Assembly: GCA_003512175.1 (NCBI GenBank)
Contig: DOSP01000068.1
Span: 1-17,990, forward strand
Length of the DNA stretch: 17,990 bases
Origin: Candidatus Kerfeldbacteria bacterium
Lineage (GTDB): Bacteria > Patescibacteriota > Patescibacteriia > UBA9570
Reading direction: 5' to 3'
Positions 1-8,188 of the stretch are shown here, piece after piece. A program made the position numbers and the translations under genes. The notes beneath the pieces are model-generated. The model was not told the DNA's origin and searched no databases. It worked only from the letters and a program-made list of their open reading frames with translations. Position 1 is the stretch's first letter. Each line of letters starts with the position of its first letter.

Positions 1-390
1 ATTAAAGCCATGAAGAAAGTGGCTGGTACCCTCCGGTTGGGGTTAGCTCAGTTCCGTGAACTCGAAGCCTTTACACAGTTTGGTTCAGATTTAGATGAAG
101 CCACCAAACAGCAGCTGGAACGCGGCAAGCGCTTGGAAGAATTATTGAAGCAAAAGCAATTTGAACCACTGCCGGTCGAATACCAAGTAGTGCAAATTTA
201 TGCAGTCACGAAAGGGTTAACCGATGATGTAGCGGTGGCTCGGATACAGGAATTTAGCACCGGTTTACTGGACTACGTTGAACAGCACGCTCCAGAACTC
301 TGTAACAAAATCCGCACGGATAAAGCCTTTGATGATGCCTGGGAGACTAAACTGCAGCAAATGATTAAAGACTTTAAAGCCACCATGTAA
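1..390 (+). CDS. atpA: F1Fo ATP synthase subunit alpha, C-terminal part
   Basis: This is the last 129 residues of the alpha subunit of the F1 catalytic head. The reading frame is open through the left edge, so the gene starts outside the window; the ATG at position 10 is an internal Met. The visible part is the C-terminal helical domain: the stretch LAQFRELEAFTQFGSDLD matches the strongly conserved alpha signature near the C-terminus, followed by LLKQKQFEPL and the terminal KDFKATM. In the known complex alpha alternates with beta in the alpha3beta3 hexamer and holds the non-catalytic nucleotide sites. The stop lies 2 bases before atpG, and the order alpha-gamma-beta-epsilon is the standard atp operon order. 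Identification is secure. Confidence 0.96.
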   Translation: MKAMKKVAGTLRLGLAQFRELEAFTQFGSDLDEATKQQLERGKRLEELLKQKQFEPLPVEYQVVQIYAVTKGLTDDVAVARIQEFSTGLLDYVEQHAPELCNKIRTDKAFDDAWETKLQQMIKDFKATM

Positions 391-392
391 CT

Positions 393-1322
393 ATGGCTTT
401 ACAAGGCCGCGAAATTAAGAACCGCTTACGGTCCATCAAGAACTCCAAGAAGATTACCAAAGCAATGGAGCTGGTGTCGGCTGCCAAAATGCGTCGGGCG
501 GTACAGAATGCTTTGAATACGCGGACCTACGCCAACATGCTTTGGGAAATCATCAATCGTGTAGTGGCGAGTGTCGAGTTGAAACCAACCGATGCCGTGC
601 GACGATTCTTTGTAGCGCCCACAGTGAAGGATCGCCCAGTACATACCACACTGGTATTGTTTACGTCCAACCGCGGTTTGTGCGGTGCCTTTAACAGCAA
701 CATCATGAAACGAACGTTGCGCTTTGTGCATGATCATGGTCGTGCCAACGTGGAACTTATCGCTATTGGCAAGAAGGGTGTCAATACACTGAACACCGTT
801 GGATTCAAAGCTGATTTTGCCTATGCCAAGGACGATAGTGCAAAAAATACTGGATCAGTCAGTGAAATTACGGCTCACATCTATAAGCAATTTAAGGAGG
901 GCAAAACTGATCGTGTGCTCGTGCTGTATACAGATTATCGTTCAGCGGTGCTGCAAGTGCCGGTGGTACGGCAGCTGTTCCCATTGATTCAAACGGGGAG
1001 TATTGCAGAGGCAGTGGAAAATGTGACCGATGTAAAAAAATCAGATCTACCGCACATGCTCAAAGCCGATTATCTCTATGAGCCAACCAAACTCGAGGTA
1101 TTAGACTACGTCGTACCACGGTTGGCAGAAGCCCAAATGTATCAGGCATTATTGGAAAGTAACGCCTCTGAACACAGCGCTCGCATGGTGGCTATGAAAA
1201 ATGCTACAGATTCTGCCGGTGAGATGATTGATGAGCTAGTATTAGCCTTTAACCGCGCTCGTCAAGCCAGTATTACTAAGGAAATTGCCGAAATTTCTGC
1301 CGGTACGGCGGCCGTGGCTTAA
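393..1322 (+). CDS. atpG: F1Fo ATP synthase subunit gamma
   Basis: Gamma is the central rotating stalk of F1 that couples proton flow to ATP synthesis. The 309-residue product is slightly longer than the usual 285-290. The N-terminal helix carries the typical KNRLRSIKNSKKITKAMELVSAAKM type sequence (residues about 9-33), the middle has SNRGLCGAFNSN (conserved DRGLCGG-like motif), and the C-terminal helix has SEHSARMVAMKNATDSA and the ending NRARQASITKEIAEISAG. These N- and C-terminal helices form the coiled coil that enters the alpha3beta3 barrel. The ATG sits 2 bases after the atpA stop, with no Shine-Dalgarno sequence visible, so translation probably depends on coupling to atpA. Confidence 0.97.
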   Translation: MALQGREIKNRLRSIKNSKKITKAMELVSAAKMRRAVQNALNTRTYANMLWEIINRVVASVELKPTDAVRRFFVAPTVKDRPVHTTLVLFTSNRGLCGAFNSNIMKRTLRFVHDHGRANVELIAIGKKGVNTLNTVGFKADFAYAKDDSAKNTGSVSEITAHIYKQFKEGKTDRVLVLYTDYRSAVLQVPVVRQLFPLIQTGSIAEAVENVTDVKKSDLPHMLKADYLYEPTKLEVLDYVVPRLAEAQMYQALLESNASEHSARMVAMKNATDSAGEMIDELVLAFNRARQASITKEIAEISAGTAAVA

Positions 1323-1346
1323 TTTGATTATTAATAACTATTATTT

Positions 1347-2726
1347 ATGAATGGCAAGATAGCACAAGTAATCGGACCGGTTGTCGACGTTGCCTTCGAT
1401 GGAGATTTGCCGGCACTGTATGATGCTCTGGAAGTAGCCAACGGAGACCGCCGTGTGGTGCTGGAGGTACAGTCCCACATCGGTTCATCCTGCGTTCGCA
1501 CCATCGCCATGGGTTCCACCGATGGTTTACAGCGTGGCGTAACCGTTACAGCCACAGGTCGACCAATTTCTGTACCAGTTGGTAAAGCTGCTCTTGGACG
1601 CATTTTTAATGTCACCGGCGATGTGATTGATGGTGGTGAGGTCATTGCCAAAGATGCCAAACGGAATAGTATCCATCAGCCGGCTCCTCGCTTTGAAGAT
1701 CAATCAACCAAGGTGGAAATTCTAGAAACTGGCATCAAAGTGATCGACCTGATCTGTCCCTTTACCAAGGGTGGTAAAGTCGGCTTGTTCGGTGGTGCTG
1801 GTGTGGGTAAAACCGTTATTGTGCAGGAATTGATCAACAACATCGCCACCGCCCATGGTGGGTATTCCGTGTTTGCCGGTGTCGGTGAACGAACCCGTGA
1901 AGGGAATGATCTCTATCATGAAATGAAGGACGCGGGGGTACTCGACAAACTGGCTATGGTGTTTGGTCAAATGAATGAACCACCAGGAGCTCGCGCTCGG
2001 GTGGCCCTCACTGGCTTAACCATCGCGGAACATTTCCGCGATGTCGATCACCAAGATGTACTGTTGTTTGTGGATAACATTTTCCGTTTCACCCAGGCTG
2101 GCTCAGAGATGTCTGCCTTGCTTGGTCGTATTCCGTCAGCCGTAGGGTACCAACCGACCCTGGCTCAAGAAATGGGCGGTCTGCAAGAGCGGATTACCTC
2201 CACCAAGGATGGTTCTATTACCTCTGTGCAAGCCGTGTACGTACCAGCTGACGACTTAACGGATCCCGCTCCAGCCACCACCTTCTCTCACCTTGATTCC
2301 ACTGTGGTATTAAACCGGTCGTTGGCCGAGTTGGGTATTTATCCGGCGGTCGATCCTTTGGATTCCACTTCAACGATTCTGTCTCCACAAGTGGTCGGTG
2401 AAGAGCATTATAAAGTGGCTCGCGATGTGCAAAAGGTGTTACAGCGCTATAAAGATCTGCAGGATATCATCGCCATTCTCGGTATGGAAGAGTTAACGGA
2501 AGAAGACAAATTGATTGTATCCCGCGCACGTAAAATACAACGGTTCTTATCGCAGCCATTCTTCGTGGCTGAAACCTTCACCGGTGCCCCTGGCAAATAT
2601 GTGAAGTTGGCTGATACCATTCGCGCCTTTGCCGAAATTATTGCCGGCAAACATGATGATAAACCAGAACAGGCCTTCTACATGAAGGGTGGCATTGAGG
2701 AAGTGACTACCGAAACAAAGCAATGA
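1347..2726 (+). CDS. atpD: F1Fo ATP synthase subunit beta
   Basis: Catalytic subunit of F1 that makes or hydrolyses ATP. The 459-residue length is normal. It has the P-loop GGAGVGKT at residues 149-156, the catalytic-loop GERTREG at 180-186, the Walker B strand LLFVD at 239-243, and the C-terminal catch-loop region MEELTEEDKL in place of the usual DELSEED. All the catalytic elements are present, so the enzyme should be active. A 24-base, very AT-rich gap without a Shine-Dalgarno sequence separates it from atpG; the start ATG fits the family N-terminus (NGKIAQVIGPVVDV). The stop overlaps the atpC start by 4 bases. Confidence 0.98.
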   Translation: MNGKIAQVIGPVVDVAFDGDLPALYDALEVANGDRRVVLEVQSHIGSSCVRTIAMGSTDGLQRGVTVTATGRPISVPVGKAALGRIFNVTGDVIDGGEVIAKDAKRNSIHQPAPRFEDQSTKVEILETGIKVIDLICPFTKGGKVGLFGGAGVGKTVIVQELINNIATAHGGYSVFAGVGERTREGNDLYHEMKDAGVLDKLAMVFGQMNEPPGARARVALTGLTIAEHFRDVDHQDVLLFVDNIFRFTQAGSEMSALLGRIPSAVGYQPTLAQEMGGLQERITSTKDGSITSVQAVYVPADDLTDPAPATTFSHLDSTVVLNRSLAELGIYPAVDPLDSTSTILSPQVVGEEHYKVARDVQKVLQRYKDLQDIIAILGMEELTEEDKLIVSRARKIQRFLSQPFFVAETFTGAPGKYVKLADTIRAFAEIIAGKHDDKPEQAFYMKGGIEEVTTETKQ

Positions 2727-3136
2727 GCACACTGCGTTTCAAAATGGTTACACCGGTCATGACACTCTTTGAGCAAGAGGTGGATGGAGTAAGTCTGCCT
2801 ACCCAAATTGGTGAAATTACTGTGCTGCCGCACCATACTGAACTGGTCAGTGTGCTCATGCCGGGTGAATTGATTGTTCGAACGGACGGTAAAACCCATC
2901 CTCTGGCAGTGTCTGGTGGTGTGATTGAAGTATCGAATAATACGCTCTATGTCCTGGCCGATTCTGCCCAACATGCCGCCGATATCGATCTGTCTGCCGC
3001 CCAAGCTCGCACTAAGCAGCTCGAACAAGACCTAGAGAACCGCACCCAGTTAGATTTGAATACCTACAGTTTGCTCCAGCAACAACTAGCCGAAGAACGT
3101 GCCAAACTGCACGTGGCCAGCAAGTGGCGGAAGTAG
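2723..3136 (+). CDS. atpC: F1Fo ATP synthase subunit epsilon
   Basis: Epsilon binds gamma at the foot of the central stalk and can inhibit ATP hydrolysis through its C-terminal helices. The 137-residue protein has the N-terminal beta-sandwich with the family hallmarks VTP near residue 9-11, the LPTQIGEITVLPHHTELVS segment (typical PGxxGxxGVLPxHxP region) and SGGVIEVSNNTLYVLAD, followed by two predicted helices at about residues 90-135. Its ATG overlaps the atpD stop in an ATGA junction, typical of coupled translation. It is the last gene of the operon: only 7 bases separate its stop from the converging acyltransferase gene, and I see no hairpin plus T-run terminator. Confidence 0.95.
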   Translation: MSTLRFKMVTPVMTLFEQEVDGVSLPTQIGEITVLPHHTELVSVLMPGELIVRTDGKTHPLAVSGGVIEVSNNTLYVLADSAQHAADIDLSAAQARTKQLEQDLENRTQLDLNTYSLLQQQLAEERAKLHVASKWRK

Positions 3137-3143
3137 CGACAAG

Positions 3144-3680
3144 TTAGGTTTTTGTTATAATCTCCTGCTGCAGTCGAACCTTCACAATGCTGTTGGCCGG
3201 AACGTCATCACGCACAATTGCGCCAGGGTAAATAGTGACGTTGTCCCCGAGAATAGTACCTGGGTTCAAAATAGCGCCAGCGCCAACTTCAACGCCGTTT
3301 CCAATAATGGCTCCAAATTTAGTTAGACCGCTATCACGGATCACGCCGCCGTCAATTCTATAATTAGCGATCATGGCGCCGCCACCGAGGTGAACATTAT
3401 TACCCAAAATACTATCACCCACATAATTAAAGTGCGGTAAAATAACCTTATCGCCTAGGATGCAGTGTTTAATTTCAGTGGCATGGCCGATCACACAGTC
3501 ATTCCCTATCCGACTATACGGCCGGATATAGGCGCCGACACCAATTACACAATTATCGCCAATCACCACCGGACCTTCAATTACGGCCGTTGGATGAATC
3601 ATGGTATTCTTTCCCACAATCACGTCGTCATTCGTAAACGACTCTTTCAATAACACTAATGGTTCCCACGGTTGAGACAT
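3144..3680 (-). CDS. Standalone left-handed beta-helix acyltransferase-like protein
   Basis: The 178-residue product is made largely of imperfect hexapeptide repeats ([LIV]GxxxxI type: VVIGDNCVIG, SRIGNDCVIG, CILGDKVILP, SILGNNVHLG, AIIGNGVEVG, TILGDNVTIY), which fold as a left-handed parallel beta-helix. The LPHFNYVGDS segment (His83) aligns by eye with the AGHLTYLGDA segment of GlmU that holds its catalytic acetyltransferase histidine, and GGGAMIANYR resembles GlmU's GAGTITCNYDG. The N-terminal nucleotidyltransferase (Rossmann) domain of GlmU is absent. A sugar-phosphate or nucleotide-sugar N-acyltransferase role is likely but the substrate is unknown. The start is set at the ATG at 3680 because a longer frame would run into rmuC and because a promoter ends 7 bases upstream. 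Confidence 0.85.
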   Translation of the reverse strand: MSQPWEPLVLLKESFTNDDVIVGKNTMIHPTAVIEGPVVIGDNCVIGVGAYIRPYSRIGNDCVIGHATEIKHCILGDKVILPHFNYVGDSILGNNVHLGGGAMIANYRIDGGVIRDSGLTKFGAIIGNGVEVGAGAILNPGTILGDNVTIYPGAIVRDDVPANSIVKVRLQQEIITKT

Positions 3681-3687
3681 AGGCCAA

Positions 3688-3716
3688 AGGCTACTCCAAA
3701 AGTTTAATCTGGTCAA
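3688..3716 (-). promoter_or_regulatory. Putative leaderless promoter of the beta-helix acyltransferase gene
   Basis: On the minus strand TTGACC (3711-3716), a 17-bp spacer, then TAGCCT (3688-3693), then 7 bases to the ATG at 3680. The -10 contains the rmuC stop codon. The -10 is weak (TAxxxT only), so the call rests on the good -35, the exact 17-bp spacing and the recurrence of this layout in the window. Confidence 0.5.
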
Positions 3717-4590
3717 TCTTGTTATCCAGTTGTTGATACTGATTACTGACGCGATCCAAGGCGGCTTTAGCATTCGTTAAATGAGTGGTTAAGACGTCCA
3801 ACTCTCGCCCAAACTTATCCGAATCTTTCTGAATACCTTGTAACGCTACCAGAATGCCTTTAGCTTGCTCTTCAATTTTTTTCCCTTGCATACCAATCAG
3901 CAACACCTTGAGAAAATAATAAAAACTGTTTGGCGACACTAATAAAATTTTATGGTCTTGGGCGTAAGGCATGAGCTCCTGATCATCGCGAATAATTTCG
4001 TAATAGATGGCTTCGGATGGTATATACATCAGGGCAAAGTTGACCGTCCCCTCTTCCGGCATGATATATTTCTTAGCAATGTCGGCAATATGTTTCTTGA
4101 CGTCACGTTGGAACAATTTGCGATAATTCAGTTGATCGGTCTCGGTTTCCGCCTTAACCAATTGATCAAAATTGACCAAGGGAAATTTTGCGTCAATTCC
4201 AATAAAACCGTTATCGGTTTTGAGCAAAGCATCAACCACTTCACCAGTTTTGAATTTATATTGCATCTCAAAATAAGCTTGGGGAAAATTCTGCGACAGC
4301 AGATCTTTTAAAACTTGCTCTCCAATATTTCCGCGTAATTTGGGTGATTGTAGAAACTGCTGCAAATCACGCATGCTGCGGCCGATTTCTTGGACTTGCC
4401 CTAATTCCTTATTGACCGCACTAATCACGCGTGCGGCATTATCCAGCCGACTGTGCATGCCTTGGATATTCTGATTCAGCATACTTAAGGCCGCCGAATC
4501 ATCTGGCCGCTTTAGACGTTTATCAAGCCACAGCCATAGAGCCACAGAACACAGCACCAGCACGATCGAAGGTATCAACCACGTTAACAT
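3691..4590 (-). CDS. rmuC: RmuC family protein, PD-(D/E)XK nuclease-like
   Basis: RmuC proteins are linked to limiting recombination between short inverted repeats in E. coli; the biochemical activity is predicted from a PD-(D/E)XK nuclease-like core. The 299-residue product is shorter than the about 475-residue E. coli protein. It has one N-terminal membrane helix (about residues 4-22), a short coiled-coil region, then the conserved core: RGNIGEQ (87-92), VVDALL with Asp120, and GIDAKFP with Asp133 and Lys135, which match the nuclease motif. The conserved MYIPSEAIY and LVSPNSFYYFL blocks follow, then a C-terminal helical coiled coil. Its stop lies 10 bases before the acyltransferase start, and it starts 12 bases after the tatD stop. 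Confidence 0.93.
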   Translation of the reverse strand: MLTWLIPSIVLVLCSVALWLWLDKRLKRPDDSAALSMLNQNIQGMHSRLDNAARVISAVNKELGQVQEIGRSMRDLQQFLQSPKLRGNIGEQVLKDLLSQNFPQAYFEMQYKFKTGEVVDALLKTDNGFIGIDAKFPLVNFDQLVKAETETDQLNYRKLFQRDVKKHIADIAKKYIMPEEGTVNFALMYIPSEAIYYEIIRDDQELMPYAQDHKILLVSPNSFYYFLKVLLIGMQGKKIEEQAKGILVALQGIQKDSDKFGRELDVLTTHLTNAKAALDRVSNQYQQLDNKIDQIKLLE

Positions 4591-4596
4591 GCAGCC

Positions 4597-4625
4597 AGTG
4601 TATCAGCTATACCGGAACAGTTCAA
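4597..4625 (-). promoter_or_regulatory. Putative leaderless promoter of rmuC
   Basis: On the minus strand TTGAAC (4620-4625), a 17-bp spacer, TACACT (4597-4602), then 6 bases to the rmuC ATG. The -35 and spacer lie in the last codons of tatD. No Shine-Dalgarno sequence could fit between the -10 and the ATG if transcription starts the usual 6-8 bases after the -10. Confidence 0.6.
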
Positions 4626-5430
4626 ATGCATTCTCAGTCGTCCGTTTCGCTAATTCGGTGTAAGATGTATTTTTTAGTTTAGCCAATTCTTCAGCCACAC
4701 AGCGTACATAACTAGGCTCGTTGCGTTGGCCGCGATGCGGTACTGGTGCCAAATATGGCGCATCCGTCTCCAGCAGTAAACGATCCAACGGCACTGCCTG
4801 CGCACTGGCTCTTACCTCATCGGCTTTCGCAAAGGTAATGATGCCCGTAAAACCAATGTAAAAACCTAAATCAAGAAATTGCGGAATCCAGGTTGGTGCG
4901 CCGGTATAACAATGAATTGTCCCCCGCAACGTACCCCGATACTCTTCTAACAAAGTCAGCAAGTCTGCATAGGCATCTCGGCAGTGGATAATCACAGGTA
5001 AATTCAATTCGAGGGCTAGCTCGACATGCTGTCGCAGGACATCCTGCTGAACACTGGCTAATCCATCGGTGTGATAATAATCTAATCCGCACTCCCCGAT
5101 GGCTACTACTCGCCGGGATGACTTGGCTAATTGGGCGTAGCGACCCGGGTCGAATTGTTCAGCTCTGGCCCTAATCAGTTGCGTTTTCCCGCCAAAGGTT
5201 TGTTCTTCAACAATATCTTTAAACAAATGTAACGGGTGTAAACCGACACTGGCATACACTAACCCCTGCAGTTCCTCGGCAATGGCCACAGACCGCTGGG
5301 ATGATTCCCACTGCGTACCCACATTGGTTACTACGATACCTTGCTCGGTAGCCCGCTGAATCACACTGCGATAATCTGCGAGAAACGGCTGAAAATTAAC
5401 GTGGGTATGGGTATCTACCAGTTCAGCCAT
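4603..5430 (-). CDS. tatD: TatD family metal-dependent DNase/hydrolase
   Basis: TatD proteins are TIM-barrel metallohydrolases with reported DNA exonuclease or repair roles. All metal-ligand motifs are present in the 275-residue product: DTHTH at residues 6-10, GECGLDYY with Glu113, IIHCRDA with His149, TIHCYTG with His173 and LLETDAPYLAPVP with Asp223. The ATG at 5430 is chosen because the family starts just before the first His-x-His motif. An in-frame ATG at 5457 would add nine residues; it is preceded by TACAGT and six bases, but no -35 is recognisable there, so I left it as an alternative. The start overlaps the end of the upstream small membrane protein gene by 16 bases. A segment of about 35 residues after HPLHLF is longer than in the E. 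coli protein. Confidence 0.94.
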   Translation of the reverse strand: MAELVDTHTHVNFQPFLADYRSVIQRATEQGIVVTNVGTQWESSQRSVAIAEELQGLVYASVGLHPLHLFKDIVEEQTFGGKTQLIRARAEQFDPGRYAQLAKSSRRVVAIGECGLDYYHTDGLASVQQDVLRQHVELALELNLPVIIHCRDAYADLLTLLEEYRGTLRGTIHCYTGAPTWIPQFLDLGFYIGFTGIITFAKADEVRASAQAVPLDRLLLETDAPYLAPVPHRGQRNEPSYVRCVAEELAKLKNTSYTELAKRTTENAFELFRYS

Positions 5431-5678
5431 ATTAAATCGCTGATCAGCACATACCATGACCCTACTGTACTGTTGGCTATCATCGGAACATTTGGTGCAA
5501 TCACTGAACCAACCAACAAGATTCCTGCGGCAACAAACACCAGCCCACCAGCCAAACGAATGATGAGCTTGACGATTGGAATCCAACTGACTAATTTCAG
5601 GATGCGGGCAAACACATTCGCCCCAATCGCGAATACCAGGAAAGTAGCACCGAGCATGATCCAATCAAGTGTCGTCAT
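5415..5678 (-). CDS. Small two-helix membrane protein of unknown function
   Basis: I do not recognise this 87-residue protein. It has two hydrophobic stretches long enough to cross the membrane, at about residues 7-27 (LGATFLVFAIGANVFARIL) and 37-63 (the GGLVFVAAGILLVGSVIA region), separated by a short loop with Lys38 and Arg42. The C-terminus is Trp- and Ile-rich. The evidence that it is a real gene is its junctions: its ATG overlaps the metG stop in an ATGA arrangement, and its last 16 bases overlap the tatD start, so it fills the space between two certain genes in frame. It would be co-translated with metG. A membrane-anchoring or accessory role is possible, but nothing in the sequence names one. 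Confidence 0.7.
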   Translation of the reverse strand: MTTLDWIMLGATFLVFAIGANVFARILKLVSWIPIVKLIIRLAGGLVFVAAGILLVGSVIAPNVPMIANSTVGSWYVLISDLIWLNW

Positions 5679-7120
5679 AAAATTCTAGGAAAGAGGGCCG
5701 TTAACTTAGTAATCCTGGTTTGATTAAAATGCTGCTGGATTGTTTTAGCTGTGGTTGGTAATAACGGCTCTAAGGCCAAGCCGATATCTTGTACCATCAC
5801 CACCAGTTGGGCTAACACTACGCTCAGTTTATCAAGGTTACTGTTGCTGTACAACTCCCAGGGCTTCTCATCATCCACCATCTTATTCGCCAGACGAATA
5901 ATCCGCCAAGCCACTTCAAGCGCTTCATTAAAACGATATTGAGAAATCAGCCGAGACACATCTTCTAAAGAATATTCTGCGTCCGGCAGTTCTACACTTG
6001 GCACGACCCCATCCAAATAGCGTTCCACCATGTTCGATACCCGACTGACTAAATTGCCCAAGTCGTTGGCTAAATCGGCATTATAGCGCTCAACAAACTT
6101 ATCCTCGGAAAAATCTCCATCCTCCGCTGGCGGGATTTCACGTAATAAATAATAGCGCACCGCATCAGCCCCATAACTGTGAATCAGGCTAAACGGGTCG
6201 ATTACGTTGTTGAGTGACTTGCTCATTTTTTGGCCATTGACCGAGATGTACCCATGAATAAAAATACTTTTCGGTAGCGGCAGTCCAGCCGATAGCAACA
6301 TGGCTGGCCAATACACGGCATGAAACCGCGAGATACCTTTGCCAATCACATGGAGGTCGGCCGGCCAATACCGTTCAAACTGAGCAGTGTCGGCTGAGCC
6401 ATATCCCAATGCGGTGATGTAATTGCTCAGGGCATCAAACCAGACGTACATCACTTGGCTGGCATCGCCCGGTACGGGCACTCCCCAGTTTTTTGCGCGA
6501 GCGCGCGAGCGCGAAATAGAAAAATCGTTCAATCCCATTTGAATAAAGGACAGTACTTCATTTTTTCGAAACTTTGGATAAATCTGTAGATCGCCTGACT
6601 CAATCAGTTTCTTCAGCTGCTCCTGATAAGCACTTAACCGAAAGAAATAGTTATCCTCTTTCACCAACTCCGGCACGGTGAGATGTTCTGGACACTTCCC
6701 ATCGGCGAGTTCATCAGCAGTATAATACGCCTCGCAACCCACACAGTACTGCCCTTCATAGGTTTGGGTGTAGATGTCTGCTGGGCGACAAGCTGACCAC
6801 AGCGTTTGGGCACCAAGGTGATGTGCCGGTTGAGATGTGCGCACAAATTGATCGGTAGAAATATTCAATTGTTGAATCAGTTCTTGAAATACTGCCGAGT
6901 TCTCATCGCACAATTGTTGAGTGGTCAGACCAATCGCCTCGGCCGCTCGCACATTTTTTAAACTGTTTTCATCTACGCCGGATAAAAAATACGTGTCACG
7001 ACCGGCTAAACGATAATAGCGCGCCAATACATCACTTTGCACTAACTCCAACGCAAAACCGATATGCGGTTTGGCATTCACGTAGGGAATGGCAGTGGTA
7101 AGATAATACGTTTGAGCCAT
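5675..7120 (-). CDS. metG: Methionyl-tRNA synthetase
   Basis: Class I synthetase that charges tRNA-Met, needed for initiation and elongation. The 481-residue product has the HIGF motif (HIGH box) at residues 19-22, the KMSKS loop at 298-302, a single zinc-knuckle set (CVGC at 126-129, Cys143 and His146), and the WFDALSNYI and RFHAVYWPAML blocks of the Rossmann fold. The usual TDEHG box reads VDENS here. It ends after the anticodon-binding helical domain with no C-terminal Trbp111-like tRNA-binding domain. I start at ATG 7120, which opens the family N-terminus (AQTYYLTTAIPYVNAKPHIG) 4 bases after the preceding stop; an in-frame GTG at 7150 would add ten residues. GGAAG lies about 10 bases upstream of the ATG, the only plausible Shine-Dalgarno sequence in this cluster. 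Confidence 0.97.
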   Translation of the reverse strand: MAQTYYLTTAIPYVNAKPHIGFALELVQSDVLARYYRLAGRDTYFLSGVDENSLKNVRAAEAIGLTTQQLCDENSAVFQELIQQLNISTDQFVRTSQPAHHLGAQTLWSACRPADIYTQTYEGQYCVGCEAYYTADELADGKCPEHLTVPELVKEDNYFFRLSAYQEQLKKLIESGDLQIYPKFRKNEVLSFIQMGLNDFSISRSRARAKNWGVPVPGDASQVMYVWFDALSNYITALGYGSADTAQFERYWPADLHVIGKGISRFHAVYWPAMLLSAGLPLPKSIFIHGYISVNGQKMSKSLNNVIDPFSLIHSYGADAVRYYLLREIPPAEDGDFSEDKFVERYNADLANDLGNLVSRVSNMVERYLDGVVPSVELPDAEYSLEDVSRLISQYRFNEALEVAWRIIRLANKMVDDEKPWELYSNSNLDKLSVVLAQLVVMVQDIGLALEPLLPTTAKTIQQHFNQTRITKLTALFPRIL

Positions 7121-7124
7121 CACC

Positions 7125-8186
7125 TTACGCTTCCAATCTATTTTGCTCACGCTGTTTCTCAGCCATAAAATCTGCTAAAAACACATCGATGACGGCCACA
7201 AATGGAATAGACAGCACCACACCGATGAAGCCAGCTAATTTAGCACCAATCAGCAACGAAATAATAATAATAATGGGGTTTAAACCAACGGCTCGCTTCA
7301 TCACCCGCGGCACCAATAGTTGATTTTCAATTTGCTGAATAACTACAAACACGGCGAGTACCACAAATGGTTTATACGGCGCCGTGGCAAAATCTGTAAA
7401 GGCAAAGAAAATAGCTGGCACGGCAGCTATGGTTGGGCCAATCACCGGAATAAATTCGAGCAAACCAGCCAGAATGCCCAGCACCAGCGAATAGCGCACA
7501 CCCAGCAGTGACAGCGATAACCCTACTAACGTACCAACAAAGATCATCAGAATGAACTGACCACCCAGCCAGCTGCTTAACCGCCGCTGAATCTGGTTCA
7601 TTTTTTGTGTCACGTACGGTTGGTAATTGATTGGAATCACCGACTGCAGGAATTTACGAATACCATCTTGGTCAACCGTCATATAAAACGCAATCACTAA
7701 AATGCCAATCAGCACAACTAGGCCAGTTAATACCGAGGATACCGCATTATAAATCCCGGTGGTGAGCTGTGAAACACTTTGCACGGCCGTATTCAAAGCG
7801 TCTTGCACAGCACCAAGCAGACCAACCGATTCCCCTGCCGCCCGGACATTCTCTAAACTTGCGCTAATTGGCGCATAATAGGCTGGAAAATTTTGCGAAA
7901 TACTGGCTAATTCGGTGGTGACTGGTGGCACCAACAATACCACCATACCACTGGCCACTACCAGGGCGGCGACATACACGGATAAAATGCCGAGGGCCCG
8001 GGGAATATGCCAACGTTGCAGCCGATCTACCCAGGGATGCAACGCCATCGACATCATCCAGGCCACCACAACCATAACAATAATCTCCCGTATCGCCCAG
8101 ACAAATACCAGTCCCAACACAATGAACAACACCTTCACAATCGTCAGGCTGGAGATGTTGACTTGAACTGGTGATTGGTTCGACAT
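7125..8186 (-). CDS. AI-2E (PerM/TqsA) family membrane transporter
   Basis: A 353-residue polytopic membrane protein. The family includes E. coli TqsA (AI-2 export), PerM and ion-coupled exporters, so the name does not fix a substrate. It has paired N-terminal helices (about residues 14-48), one near 65-86, a long soluble segment (about 87-150), then the C-terminal helices with the hallmark LLEFIPVIGPTIAAVPA motif and QQIENQLLVPRVMKRAVGLNPI, which is the strongest family signature. The ATG follows the M16 peptidase stop by 2 bases and its stop lies 4 bases before metG. The overlap and spacing suggest one transcript with the peptidase and metG. No promoter is visible in front of it. Confidence 0.93.
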   Translation of the reverse strand: MSNQSPVQVNISSLTIVKVLFIVLGLVFVWAIREIIVMVVVAWMMSMALHPWVDRLQRWHIPRALGILSVYVAALVVASGMVVLLVPPVTTELASISQNFPAYYAPISASLENVRAAGESVGLLGAVQDALNTAVQSVSQLTTGIYNAVSSVLTGLVVLIGILVIAFYMTVDQDGIRKFLQSVIPINYQPYVTQKMNQIQRRLSSWLGGQFILMIFVGTLVGLSLSLLGVRYSLVLGILAGLLEFIPVIGPTIAAVPAIFFAFTDFATAPYKPFVVLAVFVVIQQIENQLLVPRVMKRAVGLNPIIIIISLLIGAKLAGFIGVVLSIPFVAVIDVFLADFMAEKQREQNRLEA

Positions 8187-8188
8187 GG

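Noticed and set aside
1323..1346. AT-rich gap before atpD as a promoter
   Set aside because: Several TA-rich hexamers fit loosely but none has a -35; an AT-rich leader for internal translation is simpler.
3156..3161. Perfect TATAAT on the plus strand inside the end of the beta-helix gene
   Set aside because: No -35-like hexamer lies at 16-18 bp and no plus-strand gene follows; read as chance in an AT-rich stretch.
5457..5469. TACAGT six bases before an alternative tatD ATG
   Set aside because: The -35 position has no match to consensus and the family starts at 5430, so a promoter here is not supported.
5681..5686. TAGAAT three bases before the small membrane protein start
   Set aside because: Transcription from it would begin inside the gene and there is no -35; coupling to metG is the better explanation.
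6495..6513. GC-only tandem micro-repeat (two GCGCGAGC copies) within metG
   Set aside because: It encodes the basic segment RSRARAKNWG expected at this place in MetRS, so codon choice explains it; no function needed.
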